Assembly (NCBI GenBank): GCA_016927185.1
Contig: JAFGND010000035.1
Location: forward strand, 11,933-75,932
Length of the DNA: 64,000 nt
Origin: Candidatus Coatesiibacteriota bacterium
Lineage (GTDB): Bacteria > JAFGND01
Direction: 5' to 3'
Position numbers and translations under genes: made by a program. Shown here piece by piece: positions 1 through 7,837 of the stretch (within the stretch, counting starts at the first letter, position 1; every line of letters starts with the position of its first letter). Under the pieces are notes generated by a model. It saw only the letters and a list, made by a program, of their open reading frames with translations. It did not search any database and was not told the DNA's origin.

Positions 1-383
1 GAGCATTACCAGCTTTTCACGAAGACTTGCCCATACAATTCAGGGAAACAGGTCATCCTGTGTTAATGCCAGGAAGTATGGGAACTTCAAGCTATATATT
101 AGTAGGAGTTGAAGGATCTTTGAGAAAATCAATTGGTTCATGCGCTCATGGAGCTGGCAGGTTGATGTCAAGAAAGAGGGCGAAGCAGACAATAAATCAA
201 AATAAGCTAGTTAATGAATTGAAACAGAAAGGAATAGAACTGAAGACTCCTTCATTGAAGGGAACTCTTGATGAAGCTCCTGAAGCATATAAGGATATTG
301 AAGAAGTCGTAGAAATCTGTATTCTAGCTGGATTAGTAAAACCGGTTGCAAGGATGATGCCTGTTCTTGTAATAAAAGGATGA
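1..383 (+). CDS. rtcB: RNA-splicing ligase RtcB, C-terminal part
   Basis: The gene runs in from before the window; the open frame is readable from base 3. RtcB joins RNA 3'-phosphate (or 2',3'-cyclic phosphate) ends to 5'-hydroxyl ends using GTP and Mn2+. The visible ~126 residues match the C-terminal third of the family: the GHPVLMPGSMGTSSYILVG segment, the CAHGAGRLMSR motif carrying the guanylylated histidine, EAPEAYKDIEEVV, and a final VARMMPVLVIKG. The TTG at 27 is internal, not a start. It ends with TGA. About 138 bases follow before the next gene, with no clear terminator. Confidence 0.93.
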   Translation, partial: ALPAFHEDLPIQFRETGHPVLMPGSMGTSSYILVGVEGSLRKSIGSCAHGAGRLMSRKRAKQTINQNKLVNELKQKGIELKTPSLKGTLDEAPEAYKDIEEVVEICILAGLVKPVARMMPVLVIKG

Positions 384-521
384 AAGCATAAGAATTCAAT
401 TCAAAGACATTGATTAATAATAATCTTACCTGCAAATCTTTAAAATGCTTATTATGAGCACATTAGCACAAACATAATTCAAAAAAAGCTTGCTAGAAAT
501 GTCTGAAAATCATACTGTGTT

Positions 522-1373
522 ATGAAAATGAGAAAGATATCTAATGTTGTCGGGAAATGTAGATTCCTGGTCTTGGTTTTAATTTTTATTGGCATATTGA
601 ATGCCCAAAAACCTTTAAACAATGATATTATAAGAGAACTGGAGAAAAGCAGCTCTAAAGGGCTAAAAACCAGGACAACCAATAAAACTCACCCAAAGAA
701 TAATGTAAAAGAAAAATCAAGGATTAAAAAAACAAAAAAGAGGATTTCAAAGAAGAACAAAATAAAAAGAAGAAATAAATGGAAAAAGAAAAAAAGAATA
801 AAGAAAAAACTACCTTTCAAAGCTTTCAAGAAAACTGCTTCAGGGGCACTAGGGCAGCCATTTAGAGGCAGATTAGCAGTCAATTATAAACTAAGACCTT
901 CAAGGAATTATATCATAAAGAATCCTGAAAGACATTTCAATTATGGAACAAGATGGTTGATTTCTACAATTGTTACTGCTTCTGCAAGATATAAAAGATC
1001 ATTGGGAAAATCATTTACCAGAATTGTAGTTGGAGATTTATCGAAAAAAGGTGGAGGACCTTTGGGAGGACATAATAGTCACCAAAATGGACTTGATGTA
1101 GATATAGGGATACCCGCAAAAGGACTTCATTTGAAGGGTTTCACCAGTCTTCCAAACTCAAGAATTGATATGAGAAAGACTTTGTTATTACTAAAAAGCT
1201 TTATAGATACTGGAAGAGTACAAGTAATATTCATTGATTCAGGAATAAAAGCTGGTTTGTATAAATATATAAATGATAATGGTTTAACGCGTTACAAGAA
1301 GTATCTTAATAAGTTATATCATGAGCCCGGTCACAGAGATCATATGCACGTAAGACTAAGAAATCCGGGTTAG
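522..1373 (+). CDS. Secreted penicillin-insensitive murein endopeptidase (MepA, peptidase M74) with lysine-rich linker
   Basis: Predicted to cut D-Ala-mDAP cross-links of peptidoglycan in the periplasm. A signal peptide covers about residues 1-28 (hydrophobic VLVLIFIGIL, then NAQ). Residues 63-104 are extraordinarily rich in lysine and arginine. The catalytic domain follows, with the M74 signature GGHNSHQNGLDVDIG (H184, H187, D192/D194 as likely zinc and catalytic residues) and the closing HRDHMHVR motif. No good ribosome-binding site is seen; ATG 522 or ATG 528 are both possible starts. The histidine kinase gene begins 14 bases downstream, so the two may be cotranscribed. The family call is firm; the role of the basic segment is unknown. 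Confidence 0.88.
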   Translation: MKMRKISNVVGKCRFLVLVLIFIGILNAQKPLNNDIIRELEKSSSKGLKTRTTNKTHPKNNVKEKSRIKKTKKRISKKNKIKRRNKWKKKKRIKKKLPFKAFKKTASGALGQPFRGRLAVNYKLRPSRNYIIKNPERHFNYGTRWLISTIVTASARYKRSLGKSFTRIVVGDLSKKGGGPLGGHNSHQNGLDVDIGIPAKGLHLKGFTSLPNSRIDMRKTLLLLKSFIDTGRVQVIFIDSGIKAGLYKYINDNGLTRYKKYLNKLYHEPGHRDHMHVRLRNPG

Positions 1374-1387
1374 AACATTTATAAAAT

Positions 1388-3346
1388 GTGACTTATTCAA
1401 ACAGTAATTTAATAATACTTCTATCATCCATAAGAAGGTTTCAGGAACAGATAAATATTCTTGGTAATTCTCTGGGATTTGAAGTTAAAACTATCTCGGA
1501 AATTAACCAGCTATTCTCACTTCTCAAGACTACTGCAACGAAATTGATATTTCTTGAAAGTGAGATGGTTGAAGATAATTGGTTTGACATACTTCCATTC
1601 ATTGCAGATCAGGATGTAATATTGATCGGTAAGCCATCCATTAATATTGGAGGAACTTGGGAAATATGGGAGAAGAATTTAGAACCAGATAGAATTTATC
1701 AATATCTAAAGCAGCATTTAAATTATATCGAAACCAAGAAATCAAAGAAATACCTGGATCTGATTTTTGAAAATGCGAGAGATTCAATAGTTTTTACAGA
1801 ACTCGAATCCAAGAAATTATATGTGTTGAGCAGAACAAGCACAAGTTTGTTAGGATGGACTAAGGAAGAACTTGAGAATGCTGATTCTGAAAAATTTCTT
1901 GCTTCAGTTCATCCAGAAGATAGAGATATTATAATAGATGCGAGAATAAGGATAAATGAAATTCTTGCAAGGAGATATAAAACAGGTTTCTCAGTAACAT
2001 ACAGGATTTTTTCAAGAAATTTCAAGAAAGATAAAACCAATGAATATATATGGATAAATAACATTGTCTCACCTGTTTATTCAGAAGATGGAAATCCTGC
2101 AGGTTATTTACAGATTTCAAGAGATGTCACTGAGGAAATTGGCAGAAGAATTGAGATCGATACGCACAGAAATTTAGTACAGACAATGATGGATGCATTA
2201 CCGGTTGGAATAGTCTTGCTAGACAGTAAAGGAAAATTGATAAGCTGGAATGCGAGTTTTTCGAATGTTTCTGAGCTAAAACCAAGAATAAATGCCAGTT
2301 TTTTTAACTGTATTGGAATAAATCCTCAAAATATACTTGATGCGAATGAACTTAAAAGAATCCTTGAAATAATTGAAAATCCTGATTCATTAACAACAAG
2401 CAAGGAGTTTCATTTCTCTATACCATTTATTGACAGTGAAAAAGAGGAAAAGAATTTATGCATGACTCTTTATCCTGTGAATAAACAAATCCTTGTGGTT
2501 ATAAAGGATGAAACAAGAGAAGTAAAGCAGCAGAAAGCTACTGAAATGCAGAAAGCACTTCTTATAGAAAGCCAGAGACTGGCATCAGTGGGAGAAATGG
2601 CAGCAGGAATAGCACATGAAATGAAACAACCATTGAATGTTGTCAGATTGAATGTTCAATTGCTTATGAGATTAATAGAAAAAGGGGAAAGGCTTGAAGA
2701 TCATACTAAGGATATTTTAAATGCTATAGAACAATCAGTATTAGTACTTTCTTCAATCATTGATAGCGTAAGAAAACTGACAATTAATAGTACTAATTTG
2801 ATTTCTGATAATATAGAACAACCATTGAGAATTGTTCATGTCAATGATGTATGTAATGAAATCTTGAATATAATGAACAGGCAATTGAAACAACAACTTA
2901 TAGAACTAGAGATAAAAATCGAAGAAGATCTAGCTGTATATGTAGTAGCTGGCATTCTAGAACAAATACTTACCAATCTTATATTGAATGCAAGGGATGC
3001 ACTTTTAAATGTGTCACCATCAAAAAGAAAACTCAAGATTACAGCATGTAAATGCAACGAGAGTTATCTCGCTTCAGTAAGAACTGCTGATATAATTGGA
3101 ACAGATTATGCCTTAATAACGGTTACGGATACTGGAAGTGGTATTTCAGAGAGAATTCGCGACAAGGTATTCCTTCCCTTCTTTTCAACAAAAGATCCAG
3201 CCAAGGGAGCAGGTCTTGGTTTATCAATATCATATAAATTAGCTAAGGATAATGGTGGAGATTTATGGTTTGAAACAGGAAGCTCATACACAGCATTCTA
3301 TCTCATTTTGCCACTAGCAATTCTGAAGCAGCAAGTATCTATTTGA
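1388..3346 (+). CDS. PAS-domain sensor histidine kinase
   Basis: Hybrid-looking cytoplasmic sensor kinase of 652 residues with a GTG start. Order of domains: a degenerate receiver-like fold (about 1-115), a PAS/PAC domain (about 120-255, ending GYLQISRDVTEE), a second PAS (about 262-380, ALPVGIVLLD), a HisKA helix with GIAHEMKQPLN (phospho-acceptor H410), and an HATPase domain with N box NLILNARDAL, G1 box DTGSGIS and G2 box GAGLGLSISYKL. No membrane segment is visible, so it should sense an internal signal. No response regulator lies beside it. Its last bases overlap the end of the convergent tatD-like gene by 8 bases. Confidence 0.9.
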   Translation: MTYSNSNLIILLSSIRRFQEQINILGNSLGFEVKTISEINQLFSLLKTTATKLIFLESEMVEDNWFDILPFIADQDVILIGKPSINIGGTWEIWEKNLEPDRIYQYLKQHLNYIETKKSKKYLDLIFENARDSIVFTELESKKLYVLSRTSTSLLGWTKEELENADSEKFLASVHPEDRDIIIDARIRINEILARRYKTGFSVTYRIFSRNFKKDKTNEYIWINNIVSPVYSEDGNPAGYLQISRDVTEEIGRRIEIDTHRNLVQTMMDALPVGIVLLDSKGKLISWNASFSNVSELKPRINASFFNCIGINPQNILDANELKRILEIIENPDSLTTSKEFHFSIPFIDSEKEEKNLCMTLYPVNKQILVVIKDETREVKQQKATEMQKALLIESQRLASVGEMAAGIAHEMKQPLNVVRLNVQLLMRLIEKGERLEDHTKDILNAIEQSVLVLSSIIDSVRKLTINSTNLISDNIEQPLRIVHVNDVCNEILNIMNRQLKQQLIELEIKIEEDLAVYVVAGILEQILTNLILNARDALLNVSPSKRKLKITACKCNESYLASVRTADIIGTDYALITVTDTGSGISERIRDKVFLPFFSTKDPAKGAGLGLSISYKLAKDNGGDLWFETGSSYTAFYLILPLAILKQQVSI

Positions 3347-4136
3347 AAGATAATGCTTTATTAATAAAAGAAACACCATTTTCATAAAGTAATTCTGCAG
3401 TATATTCCAATTCTTTTTCAATAATTTCTGCGATTTTTCTTACAACCAGAGATACAGCATAAGGTTCATTCCTTTTCCCCCTGAAAGGATTTGGGGTCAG
3501 GAATGGACAATCAGTTTCTACCAGTATTTTTTCTTCAGAGATCTCCTTGATAAGCTCATTTAGTTTATTATTTTTATAGGTTATATTTCCTGCAAATGAG
3601 ATGAAGTAATCCATGGACAGACCTGTTTCTAAAAGATTCAAATCGCCCTGGAAACAATGTAAAATTCCCCAATGAGGATATTTCTTAAGCAAACTACTCA
3701 TCTCTTTTCCAGCATCCCTGCAATGGATGATAACAGGTAATTTTTTTTGTCTTGCAAACTCAAGCTGTTCTATGAAAGATCTTTCTTGATCGGTTTTTGG
3801 AGAAAGATTCCTGTAGAAATCAAGACCTATTTCTCCAATCGCTATCATTTTTTCTTGCTGCAAGAAATTCTCGAGTGTACTTAACCATGAGGATTTGAAT
3901 TCACTTGCTTCATGTGGGTGTAATCCTGCAGAGCCATAAATTCGCTCAAATTGCTTTGTCAGGAATACAGTATTTAATGATGTTTGAAAATTGAAACCAA
4001 TATTTATAAATAGATTCTTTTCATTAGCTGAGTATTTCTCATAAACACTTATCCTGTCATCATTAAAATCATCCAGATCAAGATGACCATGTGTATCAAA
4101 CAACGGGAAGCTATCGTTCCATTTTATATCAAGCAT
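3339..4136 (-). CDS. TatD-family metal-dependent DNase
   Basis: Metal-dependent hydrolase of the TatD/YcfH type (265 residues). Motifs seen in order: FDTHGHLDLDDF near the N-terminus, GLHPHEA, IGEIGLDFYRN, VIIHCRDAG, ILHCFQGD and VETDCPFLTPNPFRGKRNEP, which carry the metal ligands of the TIM-barrel family. A longer frame reaches 4208, but ATG 4136 is chosen because it lies two bases past the upstream stop codon and has GGAG at good spacing. It is the last gene of a minus-strand run with glycosyltransferases, an acyltransferase and tsaB. The substrate cannot be told from sequence. Confidence 0.9.
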   Translation of the reverse strand: MLDIKWNDSFPLFDTHGHLDLDDFNDDRISVYEKYSANEKNLFINIGFNFQTSLNTVFLTKQFERIYGSAGLHPHEASEFKSSWLSTLENFLQQEKMIAIGEIGLDFYRNLSPKTDQERSFIEQLEFARQKKLPVIIHCRDAGKEMSSLLKKYPHWGILHCFQGDLNLLETGLSMDYFISFAGNITYKNNKLNELIKEISEEKILVETDCPFLTPNPFRGKRNEPYAVSLVVRKIAEIIEKELEYTAELLYENGVSFINKALSFK

Positions 4137-4138
4137 TT

Positions 4139-5248
4139 TCACTCCAAAGATCTGTAAATTCCAATATGCTCTTTTGCCGCTTTTTCCCAGTTGAATTTTC
4201 TTACCCATTCAATTCCGTTTTTTACAAGTAAATCCTTTTTTTCTTTAGATGTTAGTAACTCATTGATGCATTCTGCTAGTTCCTCATGCTTTCCTGTCTG
4301 GAAATACAAGGCTCCGTTTCCTCCCGCTTCTCTTAGAGACGAATTATTACAGGTAATAACTGGACAACCGCATGACATAGATTCTATTACAGGTAAACCA
4401 AATCCTTCGTAAATAGAAGGAAAAACCAACATTTCAGAACTATTATATAAATTAAGCAAATCTTCTTTATTCACTACATTCAATAGCATTATTCTAGATC
4501 TTTCCTTGCTTTTTTCAAGATAATCAAGAATCTCTTTCGATTTCCAACCAATACCTCCAACGCAGATAAGCAAAAGATCATGTTTTTCTGAAATAACTTC
4601 AAAAGCTTTAAAAAGAGTCTTATGATCTTTTCTTGGTTCTATTTTCCCTACATGCAGTAAAAAAGGTTTTTCTATATTCCATTTCTCTTTTATAAATTGT
4701 CTTGCTGATTTCCTGTCTATTATTCTATAGAAGCTGTCTAATCCATAATTGACTACGAAAATCCTGCTTTCAGATTCAGGCATTAGTTCAATAAGATCAT
4801 TTTTAGTAGAAACTGAAGGGGTGATTATGATTGAAGCTCTATTCCAGATCTTTCTGTAATTAGAATAAATTCTTGAAATCCTCTTTGAAGATGTCTCAGG
4901 ATAATGGATAAATGCTATATCATGAATAGTCACTATTGTTTTTATTTTTTGTGATGGTGGAACAAAGAAATTGGTATTATGGTAAATTTGTCTGTTAACT
5001 GTAAAGCAATCTAGTTCGGGTTTGTTGAAAAATGACCAGTATCTGTAGAAGGGATAAGCGGGAAAAGGAATACGTTTTTTTGAGAATTCTTCTTCAGTTC
5101 CTGAGGATTCAAATTTTCTGCCAAAATATAAAAAGGATAGTTCTTCTGAGGACAGCTGCTTCATCAACTCTCTTTGAAGACTTCCAGTATATATTGCTAT
5201 ACCTGTATCAGGATCCTGAAGAGGCGTAATGTCAAGTACAAGATTCAC
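4139..5248 (-). CDS. Glycosyltransferase family 4 (GT-B fold)
   Basis: Retaining glycosyltransferase of 369 residues, predicted to move a sugar from a nucleotide-sugar donor in surface glycan synthesis. The N-terminal half contains TIHDIAFIHYP. The C-terminal donor-binding half contains LHVGKIEPRKDH, then LVFPSIYEGFGLPVIESMSCGCPVI, the classic GT4 E-x7-E region. Its start overlaps the end of the upstream GT2 gene by 4 bases (ATGA) and it is followed within 3 bases by tatD, so translation is coupled. Neighbouring GT2 and LpxL-like genes suggest a lipopolysaccharide or glycolipid pathway. Sugar and acceptor are unknown. Confidence 0.9.
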   Translation of the reverse strand: MNLVLDITPLQDPDTGIAIYTGSLQRELMKQLSSEELSFLYFGRKFESSGTEEEFSKKRIPFPAYPFYRYWSFFNKPELDCFTVNRQIYHNTNFFVPPSQKIKTIVTIHDIAFIHYPETSSKRISRIYSNYRKIWNRASIIITPSVSTKNDLIELMPESESRIFVVNYGLDSFYRIIDRKSARQFIKEKWNIEKPFLLHVGKIEPRKDHKTLFKAFEVISEKHDLLLICVGGIGWKSKEILDYLEKSKERSRIMLLNVVNKEDLLNLYNSSEMLVFPSIYEGFGLPVIESMSCGCPVITCNNSSLREAGGNGALYFQTGKHEELAECINELLTSKEKKDLLVKNGIEWVRKFNWEKAAKEHIGIYRSLE

Positions 5249-6150
5249 AATAAACCTTCTTTTTGTGCAGCTTCTAATCCTTTTTTATGGTGATAATTCA
5301 ACAAGCCTCTATATGCAAAAAAAAGAAACCAGTTTCTCTTTGTTTTATTCTTTGCAAATCTGAACCATAAATTAATCGTATATTTATTGAAAAACAGCGT
5401 TTTAGCAGATTTTTGAGTATCAAGATTAAGGAATTGACTTGTTTCAGGATGTAAATGGGATAAAAAAGCAGCATAATAACCTCCATCAACTAGTCTTTTG
5501 CAGAAGTCTCCCAGTACAGGTTTATGTATATGACTAACTGATGCTTCTTTTGCAAAGACTATTTCTGGCGATTTCTTGCTCAAACGGAACGCCCATTCCG
5601 TGTCTTCATATATTGCTTTTTTAAACCGCTCATCCAGTAATCCAGCTTCAGCTATTATTTCCTTATTAACTAGTAAATTGGAAGTACTTACTGCATAAAA
5701 GGGGATTGTCTTTCCTTCATATTTATCGAAATAATTCTGAACAGGAGACATCTTTTCCAGAAAATATGTAAAATTGTCTTTCAACCATTCTTCAGGATAT
5801 TTTATGTTTCCCTGAATTATATCATACTTGTCAGCATAAATAAGCATTTTTTCCAGACAGTCTTTTTCTACAATGCAGTCGTCACCAAGAAACCAAAGTA
5901 ATTTGTTTCTTGAACATTTTATACCATTATTTCTAGCTTTTGCTGGACTTTCTTTTTCTTGGGAGATAATTTTCAAGGGCAATTGATCCTCCCATTTATT
6001 TAGCTCATCGAATGTTTTTTCACAATAACCATCCATAACAACTATCACTTCATCCAAACCTGATTTCAGCGATTCTTTCAGGCTGGAGCAAAGATCAGAT
6101 ATTTTCTCTGCCCTGTTAAAAGTAGGGATTATTGCGCTTACGAGGTAGAT
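5245..6150 (-). CDS. Glycosyltransferase family 2, apparently with a non-standard start codon
   Basis: Inverting GT-A glycosyltransferase. The first canonical start (TTG 6057) would remove the family's nucleotide-binding strand. The frame stays open further upstream and encodes the expected VSAIIPTFNRAEKIS motif, but holds no ATG, GTG or TTG before a stop codon near 6180. A GGAGG at 6160-6156 sits just before ATT (6153) and ATC (6150). I set the start at the ATC on spacing, so the N-terminus is provisional. Other visible motifs are PAKARNNGIKCS, FLGDDCIVEKD (the DxD-like metal site) and DERFKKAIYEDTEWAFRL. The gene overlaps the end of the acyltransferase gene upstream and the GT4 gene downstream. 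Confidence 0.82.
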   Translation of the reverse strand: MYLVSAIIPTFNRAEKISDLCSSLKESLKSGLDEVIVVMDGYCEKTFDELNKWEDQLPLKIISQEKESPAKARNNGIKCSRNKLLWFLGDDCIVEKDCLEKMLIYADKYDIIQGNIKYPEEWLKDNFTYFLEKMSPVQNYFDKYEGKTIPFYAVSTSNLLVNKEIIAEAGLLDERFKKAIYEDTEWAFRLSKKSPEIVFAKEASVSHIHKPVLGDFCKRLVDGGYYAAFLSHLHPETSQFLNLDTQKSAKTLFFNKYTINLWFRFAKNKTKRNWFLFFAYRGLLNYHHKKGLEAAQKEGLL

Positions 6151-7067
6151 AATTCCCTCCAGTTTTTTATAAGTGGAGTTTCATCAAAGGGAGCTCTTTT
6201 TATAGATTCATATAGAAAAGGTATATACTGCTCTGGATACATTTCTATATAACTTGCCAGTATATTATTGAAATCCTGAAGAGGAGTCTCTTTATCAAGT
6301 TTCTTATGGATGACGAGTTTATATGTTTTGCCGTTACGTATCACGAAACATGGAAGAATAGGACTGTTAGTGAATTTTGAAATACTTTCCACTCCTTTTG
6401 AGATATTCAGAACTAGATTTCCTATTTTTGTCTCTATCCATTTATTTCCTGCTCTTCCATCAAAGGCAAAGACTACTATTTCTCCATTTCTTAATACTTC
6501 AATAACCGGTCTTATGAAATTATCTATATATATGAAATTTGCTGGAAGTTTTTTCTCATAACTGTCTTTAAGATTCATAATAGTTCTATCAATTAAACCG
6601 ATCTTCCTTTTTACAAGATGGTGCCATGTATATGGTCTGGCAGCCAATTGGTTTATCTTGATATCCCTGTAGCCCAATATTGGCATTATACCCTGGTTGA
6701 ATCCAAAATGAGCACATAGTAGTATGCAACCTGATTTGCTTTTAATGATTTCTGTCAGATTTTTTTCCCCCTCCACTTCAGTTCTATTCAGAATATTTTC
6801 TTTATTATATTTGGGATATCGAAAAAACTCGAGAGTGTCCCAGATTTTATTCCTGTATGCCTTGAATCCATTCTTTGTATGAAAATCCTGTTCTTTATCT
6901 GGGAAAATCGCTTCTGAAATCCTGCAATAGTTTTTAAATGCATTTCCTTTAAAGTTTGAAGCTATTTTGCTAACAAAATCAGCGAAAGCAAATCCAATAG
7001 ATAGAGGAGTATTTTGTACAAGGAATCTGAAAGGGAACCAGAAAAGTAATAATATCAACTTTTTCAT
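6138..7067 (-). CDS. Lipid A biosynthesis-type acyltransferase (LpxL/HtrB-like), variant active site
   Basis: Inner-membrane acyltransferase-like protein of 309 residues (Lip_A_acyltrans family), expected to add a secondary fatty acid to a lipid. An N-terminal hydrophobic anchor is present (residues 3-20). The family's H-x4-D/E catalytic motif appears as CAHFGFNQG, with H120 but Q125 where an acidic residue is expected. A later segment, VVFAFDGRAGNKWIETKIGN, matches the substrate-binding region. It overlaps tsaB by 4 bases and is followed by two glycosyltransferases, which fits glycolipid assembly. The acidic-residue loss may mean altered or lost catalysis; the fold assignment is secure. Confidence 0.82.
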   Translation of the reverse strand: MKKLILLLFWFPFRFLVQNTPLSIGFAFADFVSKIASNFKGNAFKNYCRISEAIFPDKEQDFHTKNGFKAYRNKIWDTLEFFRYPKYNKENILNRTEVEGEKNLTEIIKSKSGCILLCAHFGFNQGIMPILGYRDIKINQLAARPYTWHHLVKRKIGLIDRTIMNLKDSYEKKLPANFIYIDNFIRPVIEVLRNGEIVVFAFDGRAGNKWIETKIGNLVLNISKGVESISKFTNSPILPCFVIRNGKTYKLVIHKKLDKETPLQDFNNILASYIEMYPEQYIPFLYESIKRAPFDETPLIKNWRELSTS

Positions 7068-7741
7068 ACTTTCTTTGGATTTCCTGGAATCACTGCATCT
7101 GCATCTCTCAGATACATTGGGTAAACTAGCGAAGGTTTTTTATTGTTTTTAATCTCCCTGAATGCCATTTTTCCTAAACTGCAGGATATATTACTTACTT
7201 CCATTCTGTATATGCAATGCTTGAGATTTGTTTTTATTATGTTATAATGATAGTCTATTTCATTACCAATAATTAATGTCTCTTTGTCAATGTACCTGAC
7301 AAGATACTCAGCATTTAACACTGTTGGTTTAAGAATTTCTTCTCCTTTTTCATCATATACAGATGCATAAATCTGACCTTTTCTTGCATTAATTACTGGG
7401 ATCTTTATTAAAGGAAGATTGAGAAAATTCATTACTATTACCTCAAGAGTATTGAATGCATATAAAGGAATCATCAATCCTTTTGCCAGAGCATAGGAAA
7501 TTGACATTCCTATTCTGATCCCAGTGAAAGTACCAGGCCCTTTACAAACAGCAAGAAAATTGATGTCGGTTATATTGTAACCAAGGGAATCAATAAGATA
7601 CTTGATATAAACTACAAGATTTTCAGATTTCATTTTTTTTATTGAATAATTTAAGGATGCTATGCAGTTTCCATTTTCCAACAAGGAGATCCCAGAACAA
7701 TTAGTTGCAGAATCTATTGCTAATAATAATACTTCTTCCAT
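7064..7741 (-). CDS. tsaB: tRNA threonylcarbamoyladenosine biosynthesis protein TsaB
   Basis: Partner of TsaD in t6A37 tRNA modification; an ASKHA-fold pseudo-enzyme. Seen: the N-terminal LLAIDSATNCSGISLLENG phosphate-1-like strand, LAVCKGPGTFTGIRIGMS (the KGPGSFTGLRIG family signature), and INARKGQIYASVYDEKGE. The length, 225 residues, is normal. ATG 7741 is chosen; an in-frame TTG at 7777 adds 12 residues unlike the family and coincides with a TTGACA box. The first gene of the minus-strand run, it overlaps the acyltransferase gene by 4 bases. tsaC, tsaD and tsaE are not in the window. Confidence 0.9.
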   Translation of the reverse strand: MEEVLLLAIDSATNCSGISLLENGNCIASLNYSIKKMKSENLVVYIKYLIDSLGYNITDINFLAVCKGPGTFTGIRIGMSISYALAKGLMIPLYAFNTLEVIVMNFLNLPLIKIPVINARKGQIYASVYDEKGEEILKPTVLNAEYLVRYIDKETLIIGNEIDYHYNIIKTNLKHCIYRMEVSNISCSLGKMAFREIKNNKKPSLVYPMYLRDADAVIPGNPKKV

Positions 7742-7790
7742 CAAAGTGAAAAGGCTTTTTGAGTAAAGTTTTGTCAAGAGGCTAATTTAC

Positions 7791-7796
7791 TTGACA
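7791..7796 (+). promoter_or_regulatory. Possible -35-like TTGACA box
   Basis: An exact TTGACA lies 42 bases before the ATG of the CgeB-like gene, in the short divergent region. No convincing TATAAT is found 17 bases on. It is one of about ten such boxes in intergenic regions here, which is the main support. Confidence 0.3.
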
Positions 7797-7837
7797 TAAA
7801 CCATATATAGACTTGGAGTATAGCAAGTATTGATAAT

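Noticed and set aside
7064-7777. TsaB starting at TTG 7777
   Set aside because: The extra 12 residues do not fit the family and the TTG is part of a TTGACA box; ATG 7741 is better.
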